NCBI RefSeq assembly: GCF_015207665.1
Contig: NZ_JADEWL010000006.1
Coordinates: forward strand, 52,364-116,363
Length of the DNA stretch: 64,000 nt
Source: Plectonema cf. radiosum LEGE 06105
GTDB taxonomy: Bacteria > Cyanobacteriota > Cyanobacteriia > Cyanobacteriales > Nostocaceae
Reading direction: 5' to 3'
The stretch's first letter is position 1. The number at the start of each line of letters is the position of its first letter. A program made the position numbers and the translations under genes. A model generated the notes under the pieces. It did no database searches and was not told where the DNA came from. It worked only from the letters and a program-made list of their open reading frames with translations. Shown here piece after piece: positions 47,190-54,996 of the stretch.

Positions 47190-47351
47190 CTATCCTTTGT
47201 CTTTGTTTGCTATTGCCACTGCTGCTGCACCTGTAGCAAGTACACCTGTGCCGACTTTTACTACCATTGGTGTACGCTGAAACAGCGTAAACATCATGAC
47301 TCCAGTCGCACCCAGTATTCCTAGAGCTTGTACAAAAGAATTTCCGTTCAT
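47190..47351 (-). CDS. Small hydrophobic Gly/Ala-rich protein (53 residues)
   Basis: ATG at 47351, TAG ending at 47190, product MNGNSFVQALGILGATGVMM then a further 33 residues ending AVAIANKDKG. It has a good ribosome site, GGAG 10 bases upstream, and Met/Gly/Ala-rich composition with two possible short helices. No family is recognised. It lies 200 bases upstream of the FAAL gene on the same strand, so it could be part of that transcript; the leader overlaps repeat copy 3. Product size suggests a small membrane peptide. Confidence 0.55.
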   Translation of the reverse strand: MNGNSFVQALGILGATGVMMFTLFQRTPMVVKVGTGVLATGAAAVAIANKDKG

Positions 47352-47373
47352 TATGATTAATCTCCAGATTGCT

Positions 47374-47463
47374 GTAGTTGTTACATATTCCAGCTTGCGT
47401 ACTTTTCCTTAATTACACAAGGCAACTAAGCCAAGTTAATTTCAACTTAAGGCTTTCGTAAAA
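47374..47463 (+). repeat. Roughly 120-nt dispersed repeat, copy 3
   Basis: It aligns with copies 1 and 2 from GTAGTTGTTACATATTCCAG to GGCTTTCGTAAA and is in the same orientation. It overlaps the 5' leader of the 53-residue gene. Confidence 0.75.
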
Positions 47464-47548
47464 AAAACGAGCGCGATCAGCTACGCTGGGCGGAACGCCA
47501 TCGCCTAAATTAACCTCATCATCAGAAGTGCGTAGAACCCCTGCTTCT

Positions 47549-47622
47549 TGTCACCAGATATCGCTTGCAAAAATATGCTAATTAGAGAATAGCTTCTATA
47601 TTAAATGCGCCCAAAACGTGGA
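47549..47622. repeat. Orphan toxin-antitoxin leader duplicate
   Basis: TGTCACCAGATATCGCTTGC and the following bases to CCAAAACGTGGA align over about 74 bases with 49061-49135, which is the leader just before a Phd-type antitoxin gene. Here it lies beyond the 3' end of a DUF5615 gene with no antitoxin after it. It looks like a remnant of a lost module. Confidence 0.55.
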
Positions 47623-47645
47623 AATATTATTTATCAACAATCTTT

Positions 47646-47996
47646 TCAGAGGACTCGCATTCGGATACGCTCATCTTCAACCACACTGAAATGTCCTACC
47701 CAGTCAGAGCGAGATGCTATGGCAGTCACCACTTTTTGAGCAACAACTTTACCAGAAGGTGCTTTAATCCGAAATAAGATAATCCCACAAGTTGCCCTCA
47801 TATGTGAACGAAAGGCGAGTTCACCAAAATCTTTATCAAAGGTAAGGAGAATGCGCTCGTCACTTTGAGCGCGGTTTAAAACTTCGGTATCAGCAATCCC
47901 AGGAGCATCAGTGCGAATCCATGTAACATCATGACCTCCACCACGAAGTGCTTCTATAGCATCTCCTGGGAAATTTTCGTTGGCTAGAAAGCGCAT
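47646..47996 (-). CDS. DUF5615 PIN-like toxin
   Basis: A 116-residue protein of the PIN-like DUF5615 family, the presumed toxin partner of DUF433 antitoxins. Seen are MRFLANENFPGDAIEALRGG (with acidic Glu7), LLTFDKDFGELAF with two Asp, and a GIILFRI strand. The clustered acids are those expected for a PIN nuclease. The antitoxin gene ends 2 bases upstream on the same strand (antitoxin first). Full length for the family. Confidence 0.88.
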   Translation of the reverse strand: MRFLANENFPGDAIEALRGGGHDVTWIRTDAPGIADTEVLNRAQSDERILLTFDKDFGELAFRSHMRATCGIILFRIKAPSGKVVAQKVVTAIASRSDWVGHFSVVEDERIRMRVL

Positions 47997-47998
47997 AA

Positions 47999-48229
47999 TT
48001 ACCCAGGAAAAGCGTAAACTTTTTCAGCTTTAAGGCTGGCACTAGCATAGCCCAAACAAGCTTGAATATCTTCGAGGGTAATACCAGGGTAGTTGCGGAG
48101 AATTTCGTCATTTGTCCAGCCTTGAGCAAGAAGGTCAATAATAAACTCAACAGCAAGACGAGTACCTTTAATAATTGGTTTGCCGACAAGGACGTTAGGA
48201 TCTATAGTAATTCGGGATTGCAAATCCAT
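47999..48229 (-). CDS. DUF433 antitoxin
   Basis: A 76-residue DUF433 protein: ITIDPNVLVGKPIIKGTRLAVEFIIDLLAQGWTNDEILRNYPGITLEDIQACL (shown here only as ITIDPNVLVGKPIIKG, then IIDLLAQGW). These proteins are HTH-like antitoxins found beside DUF5615 toxins. It lies 2 bases before the toxin gene and should be co-translated. It is the first gene of the pair. Confidence 0.88.
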   Translation of the reverse strand: MDLQSRITIDPNVLVGKPIIKGTRLAVEFIIDLLAQGWTNDEILRNYPGITLEDIQACLGYASASLKAEKVYAFPG

Positions 48230-48436
48230 AAAATTAAGTTTAATGTGTTGTTTTTATTTTATATCTTACTGATTTTTTGATTGGCTGACCCATAACCGTG
48301 ACGTATTTGTTGCGTATAAAGCAGGTTTCGGCTACATTTGGGCTTAATTTTTGTTTAAATCCCATTATCTAACAAACAGCTAGTGCTTACTTGTTACCAC
48401 TTATAATGAGGGTACAGATATATCGAATCTCAGAAA

Positions 48437-48661
48437 ATGAAAGTTATAAAGCTTGAAGCAGTTGTCAATGATTCGGGCATTTTACACCTTGATATTCCCA
48501 CTGAATTGTCGTCTGGGACTGTTGATGTAGTTGTCGTTTTAAATCCAAGTATCCCAGATACTCTTCAGGCAAAAACCTATGATTTTTCTGATTTAGCGGG
48601 ACGTTTAAGCTGGCAGGGTGATAGTATCACCCAAACAAGGATATTACGGGATGAGTGGTAA
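48437..48661 (+). CDS. Antitoxin of a VapBC-type module
   Basis: A 74-residue protein: an N-terminal MKVIKLEAVVNDSGILHLDI strand region (AbrB/VapB-like swapped-hairpin fold) and a C-terminal tail YDFSDLAGRLSWQGDSITQ that would cover the toxin. The start codon is preceded by no strong site. Its stop overlaps the toxin gene start by 11 bases. Confidence 0.78.
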   Translation: MKVIKLEAVVNDSGILHLDIPTELSSGTVDVVVVLNPSIPDTLQAKTYDFSDLAGRLSWQGDSITQTRILRDEW

Positions 48662-49028
48662 ACGTTATCTACTGGATACAAATGCCATCGTTTCCTTATT
48701 ACAAGGTTCCGAGCAGTTGATAAGATTATTGCAAAATGCCGAATGGGTAGGAATTTCCGTCATCAGTCAAATTGAATTTTTAGCATTTTCTGAGTTGAGT
48801 GAAAGCGATCGCCAGTTATTTGAGCAATTTCTCAAGCGCGTAGAAGTAATTAACTTAGTAGCCAGTAATAATTTATTAATCGAACAGATTATTCAAATCC
48901 GGTTGCAATATCGGGTAAAACTCCCAGATGCGATTATTGCTTCAACTGGGCTTCAAGTTAGAGCAAGCTTAGTAACTAATGATCGTGAATTAACAAAGGT
49001 AACAAGTTTAACAATCATTAACTGGTAG
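48651..49028 (+). CDS. VapC-type PIN-domain toxin
   Basis: From ATG 48651 (MSGKRYLLDTNAIVSLL) the protein has 125 residues. The PIN acids are present: Asp in LLDTNAI, Glu in SVISQIEFL, Asp in LPDAIIAST, and TNDRELTKV near the end. It is a tRNA- or rRNA-cleaving nuclease in known families. The start overlaps the antitoxin stop by 11 bases; a start at 48618 inside the antitoxin is unlikely. Confidence 0.9.
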   Translation: MSGKRYLLDTNAIVSLLQGSEQLIRLLQNAEWVGISVISQIEFLAFSELSESDRQLFEQFLKRVEVINLVASNNLLIEQIIQIRLQYRVKLPDAIIASTGLQVRASLVTNDRELTKVTSLTIINW

Positions 49029-49060
49029 TAGCAACTGGTTTAAATATTCAAGCTATTTAC

Positions 49061-49135
49061 TGTCGCCAGACATCGCTTGGAAAAATAAGCTAACTTAAGA
49101 ACAGCCTTTATATTTAATTCTTCCAAAACTTGGAG
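49061..49135. repeat. Leader of the Phd-type antitoxin gene, duplicated at 47549
   Basis: TGTCGCCAGACATCGCTTGG to AAAACTTGGAG aligns with the duplicate upstream of the DUF5615 region. It ends with a GGAGG ribosome site before the antitoxin ATG at 49145. Confidence 0.55.
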
Positions 49136-49144
49136 GTTTTTCCA

Positions 49145-49417
49145 ATGAAATGGACACTTGAAGAAGCTAAAAAACAGCTAACTTCAATCATTAACGCAAC
49201 TAGTCAAGAACCTCAACTAATTTATACTCAACAGGAATGAGTGGCTGCTATTGTAAACCCTGAGTTGTTTCAAGAGTTTTTAAGCTGGCGACAACAAACT
49301 ACGAAAACATCCCTAAGTCAAGCCTTTAAAGAACTTCAACAGTTATGCGCTCAAGAAAATTATAGTTTAGAGATACCAGCACGAAGCGATCGCGACAATC
49401 CTTTTACGGAAGACTAG
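49145..49417 (+). pseudogene. Antitoxin gene (Phd/YefM-like) with an in-frame stop
   Basis: MKWTLEEAKKQLTSIINATS at the start and VAAIVNPELFQEFLSWR after the stop are the usual two halves of a Phd-type antitoxin, but the codon between them is TGA (49238-49240), probably from CGA. The rest of the frame is open to TAG at 49415, and the following toxin ATG starts 2 bases later. Restart at GTG 49241 is possible but would lose the N-terminal DNA-binding part. Confidence 0.8.
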
Positions 49418-49418
49418 G

Positions 49419-49676
49419 ATGAGTTATCTTTGTGACACAAATATCATCAGTGAATTAACTCGTCCAATGCCAAATTTAGGGGTCATCGCCTGGAGTACTA
49501 CTGTAACATCTATTAACTTAAGTGTAATTACAATTGAAGAAATTTATTATGGTTTAACAGCTAAACCTAACACCAGAATCCAAAACTGGTTTGAAAACTT
49601 TCTAACAACTCACTGTCAAATTTTTCCCCTCACTTCAGAAATTGCCAACTTTAACTATTCGTTTACCAGACGATAA
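49419..49676 (+). pseudogene. Truncated VapC-type toxin gene
   Basis: It starts MSYLCDTNIISELTRPMPNL as a normal PIN toxin and keeps VITIEEIYYGL and the Asp and Glu of the first half. It stops after only 85 residues instead of about 135, at the junction FNYSFTRR, so the third and fourth acids are lost. From 49642 the same DNA, in a different frame, encodes a ribbon-helix-helix protein. A deletion joined the two genes. Confidence 0.82.
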
Positions 49677-49860
49677 GCATAGTAGATTGAAAGAACTTGC
49701 TCAAGCCAAAGGCATCAGTGTCAATAAATTGATTGAAGAACTTTCTACCATAGCTCTAGCAGAATTTGATGCCCATACAAGATTTAAAGCAATGGCTGCA
49801 ACTGGCAACCCAGAAGAAGGATTAAGAATACTGGATAAACTTGATGCTCTGACAGAATAG
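49642..49860 (+). CDS. Ribbon-helix-helix (Arc/CopG-like) antitoxin, 5' end altered
   Basis: A 72-residue protein: PTLTIRLPDDKHSRLKELAQ then AKGISVNKLIEELSTIAL, a ribbon-helix-helix DNA-binding antitoxin, with a C-terminal tail NPEEGLRILDKLDALTE. The first codon is TTG (49642), not ATG, exactly at the point where the truncated toxin sequence ends, so its own start was probably lost in the fusion. It may still be translated weakly from TTG. No matching toxin follows. Confidence 0.7.
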   Translation: MPTLTIRLPDDKHSRLKELAQAKGISVNKLIEELSTIALAEFDAHTRFKAMAATGNPEEGLRILDKLDALTE

Positions 49861-50067
49861 AGCTTGTTGGGCGATTATATAAATACTAACCAGTGCGATA
49901 GCTTCGCTGCTGCCTTCGGCTAATCGCCACATCAACTCCATGATCAGAAGTGCGATCGCATATTTAACACAGCTGCTTAGAGGAGAAAAGACAAAATTGA
50001 TTATTTCATCCTAATTATTTGTTGTACATTTTGATTTTTTTTAATAAGAATGGAATTAAGTCACAAT
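49861..50067. other. Short intergenic region with GCGATAGC/HIP-type repeats
   Basis: GC-rich stretch with GCGATAGCTTCGCTGCTGCC and GTGCGATCGCA words, then AT-rich DNA leading to repeat copy 4. No gene seen. Confidence 0.45.
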
Positions 50068-50131
50068 TTCAGTTTGCGTACTTTACTTTATTTACACAAG
50101 GCTAGTTTGGCAAGTTAATTTCAACTTAAGA
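50068..50131 (+). repeat. Dispersed repeat, copy 4 (partial)
   Basis: It aligns with the right half of copies 1-3: CAGTTTGCGTACTTTAC to AAGTTAATTTCAACTTAAG. It is in the same orientation and shorter at both ends. Confidence 0.7.
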
Positions 50132-50221
50132 AAAAAAGCAAAGTATATCGTCATATCTTATACCTCATCTCAAATATGGAAAAACCCAATTTAAAAAAAA
50201 TCGGGTTTGTAAATTTCACTA

Positions 50222-51358
50222 TTACATCCTCGTATTCGGACGCATCAACCAAATATTCTCTTCGTTTTTCTCGATTAAATCCTCAACGCTTTCTTGCAAA
50301 ATCACCGCTTGTTCGTATCTAGCTTGTGCAAAAGATACTGTACCCAAGGTTTGATAATCGCTTTTTGTCACAACACGAGTATGTCCACCGTCTTGAACTC
50401 CAGTACCTTGATGGTCTACCATCAAAAAGTCACCGGGTTTAATAGTCGCAAATAATTGATGAATTCTTTTTCTAGCTTCGGTTTGCGTTAAGGAAATAAC
50501 TGGAACTTCAGCAATTAATTCAAAACGCACCGGGTTAGCTTGTCTAAGAGCGTATTTATCCGTCCATTTATACCACTGGTTAGCGTTAGGATATTCGCCT
50601 TTTCCATCGTCGGTATTATCTTTGTAATAGGGGGGTTCGTAACCACCTTTACGCAATACGTTACCGCCGAATAAGTTGCATTTCCAACGATTTATTAAGT
50701 AGTTAAACTTGATATCGGTAGGAACGTTATGTTTGGGGTCGTTATTGATCCAAGGTTGGGGAACGCCGTAATATAATGCAATATCTCCGGTACAAAGTGC
50801 GATCGCAGCATTAACTATGTCTTGAGGTGTGGCAATGATGCTTCCGGGTACGTTGGTTTTACGAAGCGCTTTATCTAATAGTTTGGCAGTATTTGCGTCA
50901 ACTTTTCCAGTTACAGGAACCAAGTTATTTTGCTGAAATACAATAACCGCTTTGCTTGTTTCTTCACCATAAATTCCGTCTGCTCCATATTCGGGTAGCA
51001 TATAACCTAATACTTGGGTGCGACTTGCTAAAGCAATCAAACCACGTTGAATATTGCGAACTGATGGATGATTACGTCCGGAATCTGGTATGATTATTTG
51101 CGCGTTGAGTAAAGCGGTATCCTCCGCAAGATTGACTATAGGTTGTGCAACTTTAACGCTACTACCAAATCTGCGTAATAACTTATTTAACCAGCTGCCA
51201 ACACCAGCTTCTAGAGTATCTGCAAAGTTTGTAGCGATGATTTCCGCTTCTTTTAAGGTTGTTTGTCTGCTCTGAATCTTATTTTCTAAGTTAACTAATT
51301 CCGCAGCGGTAAATCGAGCATCTTTAATAAAATTTTTGACGTTAATTGATACAGGCAT
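50222..51358 (-). CDS. Peptidoglycan-binding protein with possible Cys-His hydrolase domain
   Basis: A 378-residue cytoplasm- or cell-wall-facing protein without signal peptide. A helical N-terminal part (about 1-90), a PG_binding_1 repeat (SVRNIQRGLIALAS, YGADGIYGEETSKAVIVFQQ, about 100-150), then a C-terminal domain with RWKCNLFGGNVL (Cys) and VQDGGHTRVVTKS (His), which look like an NlpC/P60- or CHAP-type dyad. It might cleave cell wall or be a toxin aimed at it; the link is inferred from these two motifs only. A divergent gene with the same kind of PG-binding domain starts 200 bases away. Confidence 0.7.
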   Translation of the reverse strand: MPVSINVKNFIKDARFTAAELVNLENKIQSRQTTLKEAEIIATNFADTLEAGVGSWLNKLLRRFGSSVKVAQPIVNLAEDTALLNAQIIIPDSGRNHPSVRNIQRGLIALASRTQVLGYMLPEYGADGIYGEETSKAVIVFQQNNLVPVTGKVDANTAKLLDKALRKTNVPGSIIATPQDIVNAAIALCTGDIALYYGVPQPWINNDPKHNVPTDIKFNYLINRWKCNLFGGNVLRKGGYEPPYYKDNTDDGKGEYPNANQWYKWTDKYALRQANPVRFELIAEVPVISLTQTEARKRIHQLFATIKPGDFLMVDHQGTGVQDGGHTRVVTKSDYQTLGTVSFAQARYEQAVILQESVEDLIEKNEENIWLMRPNTRM

Positions 51359-51558
51359 AGTTAGAGTACTCCGAAAATATGATTACTTGTAGTTTGTTTA
51401 TAAAAGTTCTGTGTGGTTGTGACTACACGTATCGTTTCATCGATTTCGGAGTTTTTAGGCAAAATTTGTTTTTGATTACCCATACTATTTTCTGTATTCA
51501 GTATCTAAACAACTGTAGTCATCGTCAGTAATTTGACAATCGGAGATTTACACAATAG

Positions 51559-52974
51559 ATGAAACTGAAAAATATTACCTACTTACTAAGTAGAGAACAA
51601 GTAAAAGCCGACAAAGAATTAATTCGAGAAATTCAAATTCATCTTAAAAGCTTAGGTTTATATCCTGGTGGTAAATTAATAGATGGTGATTACGGCCCGA
51701 TGACTGAAAATGCTATTAGACAGTTTTGTCAGGCTGTAGAATTACCGTTACTCCGCTTCGATGAAAATTTTGCTCAAAGGTTGTTGATTACCAAGCAATT
51801 GCCTTTTATCTTAGAAACAGCGAAGAATCGCGAATGGGTTTTTCGACAATTACTTACTTTAGGTCAAAAAACTCGACTTTCAGATGATGATATTGCAGCA
51901 TTTCTACATCGAGATATTCAAAATTCAACCTATATTAATGAAATTAAAGAATACGCTCATCGTTTAGCCGTTAAATACGAAACCTTGGCAAATTCAGGGT
52001 ACAGTAATTATCCACAACGAGGAACAGTTCCCACTATTGAAAATCAAGGATTAGCTTTTCTGAATTCTGAGATTACAGAAGCTTGTGTTTGTCTCGGTAA
52101 TTTTCAAAATGGACAAATTCAAACACGTTGGTTGGGAAAAAATGCTTTATTCAAACGTCAATTCTGGAGCGCAACCAAAATTATTCCAATTTTGAATGTA
52201 GCTTGCGAAGCGAATTCCAAGTTTGCGATGCTCAATATTGAAAGCTGTTATTTTAATCATCAAAATAATCAGTTTTTAGATATTATTTTAGATGTTATTA
52301 GTTATCGAAATAAACTAGCCAGTTCCAATTCCGCAGCAGCAATGTTAAAGCTGTTTCAAACACCATTAGGTTTGGAAAAATGGCTGAAGAATATTACGGG
52401 GAATCAACAGCTAGATTTTCGTAGTGGATACGGTGAACCACCTTTTATTATTCAATCATCTTTAGTTGATAAATTAACAGGAAAGCAAGTCTTAAATGCT
52501 GCTACCACAACATTAGAATCAGATAAAAATTATATTTCAGCTTACGATTTAACTAGATTAATATCTATGCTGGGATGGCATTTACATATTAACCAATCAG
52601 CCCGCTTACCAGGAGCGCAATGGCACAGCCTTAAAGGTATAATTCATGCAATGGGATACGATAAAGCTCGCTATGCAGAAGTAGCTTTAGAAACTTTAGG
52701 TTTAGAAAAAACTATTAGCGCTCCCGTGATTATTTCTAAACTAGGTTATGGGTATAGCAGCAGTAGAAATACATTTGAAATTACTTATACCGCTTTCATA
52801 CAGTTTATAGATGAGCGATTAAAATCTAGCAGTCAATTAGGTAAATTAAGAACATTTGCAATGACAATTCGAGGAGTCACAAATCCCGGTAATGGTAAAT
52901 GGGCTGAACTTGATGCAAGAATGGCTGCTGATGTGACTGAAATTATTCGTAGAGTAGTGACGGAGGAAATTTAA
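51559..52974 (+). CDS. Peptidoglycan-binding serine hydrolase (beta-lactamase/PBP fold)
   Basis: A 471-residue protein: a PG_binding_1 repeat near the N terminus (LIREIQIHLKSLGLYPGGKL, DGDYGPMTENAIRQFCQ, about 20-60), then a domain with SATK (204-207, Ser-x-x-Lys) and SSN (255-257), the serine and second motifs of class A beta-lactamase-type enzymes, and a late KLGYG candidate for the KTG triad. The C-terminal 80 residues include TIRGVTNPGNGK. It is divergent from the Cys-His gene; both hold PG-binding modules. Its last 190 bases are duplicated, with a stop, at 32211-32397. Confidence 0.75.
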   Translation: MKLKNITYLLSREQVKADKELIREIQIHLKSLGLYPGGKLIDGDYGPMTENAIRQFCQAVELPLLRFDENFAQRLLITKQLPFILETAKNREWVFRQLLTLGQKTRLSDDDIAAFLHRDIQNSTYINEIKEYAHRLAVKYETLANSGYSNYPQRGTVPTIENQGLAFLNSEITEACVCLGNFQNGQIQTRWLGKNALFKRQFWSATKIIPILNVACEANSKFAMLNIESCYFNHQNNQFLDIILDVISYRNKLASSNSAAAMLKLFQTPLGLEKWLKNITGNQQLDFRSGYGEPPFIIQSSLVDKLTGKQVLNAATTTLESDKNYISAYDLTRLISMLGWHLHINQSARLPGAQWHSLKGIIHAMGYDKARYAEVALETLGLEKTISAPVIISKLGYGYSSSRNTFEITYTAFIQFIDERLKSSSQLGKLRTFAMTIRGVTNPGNGKWAELDARMAADVTEIIRRVVTEEI

Positions 52975-53062
52975 TGTCGAAGTTCCCGAATCTGTGACTA
53001 ATTGAGTAATACCGATCTGAGTAAGCCCTCAAATCTACCTTGAAATAAATTTCAAAGCTAAT
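52975..53062. other. Short intergenic stretch
   Basis: 88 bases between the serine hydrolase-like gene and the Fur-like remnant. No feature seen. Confidence 0.4.
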
Positions 53063-53230
53063 ATGCAAAGTACAATGAAACGCACTAAAAATCTTGCCCA
53101 GTCTGATTTATCAGACTTTGTTTTTGAGCCTGGGAATTTATTCCAAGGCGGTTATCGCATGGAGTGCAAGATGCAAGAATACCATCATCGCTTAATCTGT
53201 CATGGATGCCGTAATACCATGTCCGCATAA
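53063..53230 (+). pseudogene. Remnant of a Fur-family regulator gene
   Basis: A 55-codon frame, MQSTMKRTKNLAQSDLSDFV at the start and EYHHRLICHGCRNTMSA at the end. The HHRLICHGC piece resembles the metal-binding HHHLVCxxC of Fur proteins, while the DNA-binding part upstream is missing and the downstream half is absent. It is probably a degraded copy and not expressed usefully. Confidence 0.5.
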
Positions 53231-53400
53231 ATAACCGTCATTGCGAGCGAAGCGTGTCCGTCAGGACTCAGCAATCCCAATAAGTACTTAGGCAAAATTA
53301 TTAATTAATTGTACATTTGTCATTGCGAACGATAGCGAAGCAATCTCAGAGTCTTGCGATTGCTTCGCTGTCGCTCGCAATGACACAAATAATTTTGCAT
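53231..53400. repeat. Dispersed GAAGCAATC/GATTGCTTCGC hairpin repeat
   Basis: GTCATTGCGAGCGAAGCGTG, GTCATTGCGAACGATAGCGA and GCTGTCGCTCGCAATGACAC: forward and reverse copies of a GTCATTGCGA(N)GCGAAGC unit facing each other. Related to the repeat at 32690-32770. Confidence 0.6.
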
Positions 53401-53608
53401 ACCCACTTATCTACAGAAACACCTCGCGACATTCCCAGCGAGTGAGTTTAAATTCACGATTATTACAACGAGTAGTAACGTGGTAGCAAAATCCTGGTTG
53501 AAAATGTCGAGGAGAACGGGAAATATTTATTTTTACCTGTATTAGTAGTCATCTATAATAAATAGAATCCAAATAAATATATTACAGAAAGAATTATTTT
53601 AATAATTT

Positions 53609-54196
53609 ATGACTATGACTCAAACCACAACAAAAAGTTTATATTCATTTGAAGAGTACCTTACCTATGATGATGGTACAGATAATCGTTACGAACTTAT
53701 TGATGGAACACTTGAATTAATGAATCCACCAACTTTTAGACATCTACTAATCTCGGACTTTCTTGCAGACTCTTTCAAAGCACAAATTAAAAAGCTCAAG
53801 TTACCTTGGATGTGTTTTCGAGAAGCGGGAATTAGAACTGGATGGAGAAAATCACGATTATCTGATGTTTACGTTGTGACATCGGAACAAGTAATGGAAT
53901 TCTTAGATGAGTCTGCTGTATGTCAGTCTCCACCTTTACTAGTTGTAGAAGTTGTTAGCCCTGAATCAGTAAAGCGGGATTATCGTTATAAACGTTCTGA
54001 ATATGCGGCTTTGGAAATACCTGAATATTGGATTGTAGATCCTATTGAATCAAAAGTCACGGTTTTATTGCTCGAAGAAGGTTTATACGAAGATACAGAA
54101 TTTATTGGTAATCAAACAATCGTTTCTCGGACTTTTTCACAATTAGATTTAACCGTAGAACAAGTGTTAGCAGCAGGGAATGTTCAAAAATCATAA
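53609..54196 (+). CDS. Uma2 family (DUF820) putative endonuclease
   Basis: A 195-residue Uma2 protein: FEEYLTYDDGTDNRYELIDG at the N terminus, SDVYVVTSEQ (catalytic Asp), PPLLVVEVVSPESVKRDYRY with Glu and Lys of the PD-(D/E)XK fold, and EIPEYWIVDPIESKVTVLL at the end. All core residues look intact, unlike the longer variant at 10042. Function is not known. Confidence 0.92.
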   Translation: MTMTQTTTKSLYSFEEYLTYDDGTDNRYELIDGTLELMNPPTFRHLLISDFLADSFKAQIKKLKLPWMCFREAGIRTGWRKSRLSDVYVVTSEQVMEFLDESAVCQSPPLLVVEVVSPESVKRDYRYKRSEYAALEIPEYWIVDPIESKVTVLLLEEGLYEDTEFIGNQTIVSRTFSQLDLTVEQVLAAGNVQKS

Positions 54197-54243
54197 AAAA
54201 TTACTGAAACTTGAAACTAATTATGGGTATGTCCAAACACTAT

Positions 54244-54271
54244 GAAAGACGTTGCATTGCAACGTCTCTAC
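54244..54271. repeat. Palindromic AGACGT(N)ACGTCT unit
   Basis: GAAAGACGTTGCATTGCAACGTCTCTAC is an imperfect relative of the palindromes inside the elements at 6515 and 58384. It lies between the Uma2 gene and the [2Fe-2S] gene. Confidence 0.55.
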
Positions 54272-54309
54272 ATTGGTTATTTATGTTTACGCAAAAATAT
54301 AAATTAGAA

Positions 54310-54846
54310 TTAACCCAAGTGTTTTTCTAACATCGTCGCAATTACTTCTGGATGAATTTTGCGATATTCTTTTTTACCCAATTTCAATATACAATTGGGC
54401 GAACTACAACATTTTAAACAGCCAGTATGTTCGATAGCAACTTTGTCATAAAGACCTCTTTCGCGCAAAATCTTTTCTAATTCTGGTAAAATATTGTGAC
54501 TGCCTCTTTTCCGGCAACCTGGCTTTTGACATACTAAAATTTTGGGTTTAGTTTTAGGAGAAATATTTTGTTTGGGGCAGCTTTCTATTGGTTTTATCCC
54601 ATAAACTTTTAATTTAGTTTTGCCAGTGGTTAAATTTAACTTAGTAACTCCAAAAACATTAATTTGCTTTCCAGGTGCTAAGAATGAAGCCGCAGATTTT
54701 CGTAAAATTTTAGGAAGTTTAATTTGAATTTCACCATTAGGAGTTATTAAATGTAGATGCTTGGCTTTTTCTAATTTGTCTCCTATAAAACCAACAAATT
54801 CACCTTTCAAATTAAATTCAGATAAAGTCCGGTAATTATCACCCAT
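54310..54846 (-). CDS. Thioredoxin-like [2Fe-2S] ferredoxin domain protein
   Basis: A 178-residue protein. Residues about 1-85 are an OB-like or beta-rich domain of unknown type (ITPNGEIQIKLPKILRKSAA). From about 98, ILVCQKPGCRKRGSHNILPELEKIL, in two parts, and GCLKCCSSPNC are the cysteine motifs of thioredoxin-like [2Fe-2S] ferredoxins (NuoE-like). It is transcribed in the direction of nifVZT and lies about 150 bases after nifT; an electron-carrier role for nitrogen fixation is a reasonable guess but unproven. Confidence 0.85.
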   Translation of the reverse strand: MGDNYRTLSEFNLKGEFVGFIGDKLEKAKHLHLITPNGEIQIKLPKILRKSAASFLAPGKQINVFGVTKLNLTTGKTKLKVYGIKPIESCPKQNISPKTKPKILVCQKPGCRKRGSHNILPELEKILRERGLYDKVAIEHTGCLKCCSSPNCILKLGKKEYRKIHPEVIATMLEKHLG

Positions 54847-54996
54847 TTTGATTTTGGATTTTAGATTTTAGATTTTGGATTATAAATCTTAAAAGTTAGG
54901 AGTTAGGAGCTAGGAGTTAGATAGTAGTATTTATTGTTTATTTAGTTAGTTATACAATTATTTCCCTATTCCCTCTTCCCTCTTCCCTATTCCCTA

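Noticed and set aside
49419..49860. Reading the truncated toxin and RHH protein as one fused functional gene
   Set aside because: They are in different frames, so no fusion protein is made; the junction is better explained by deletion.
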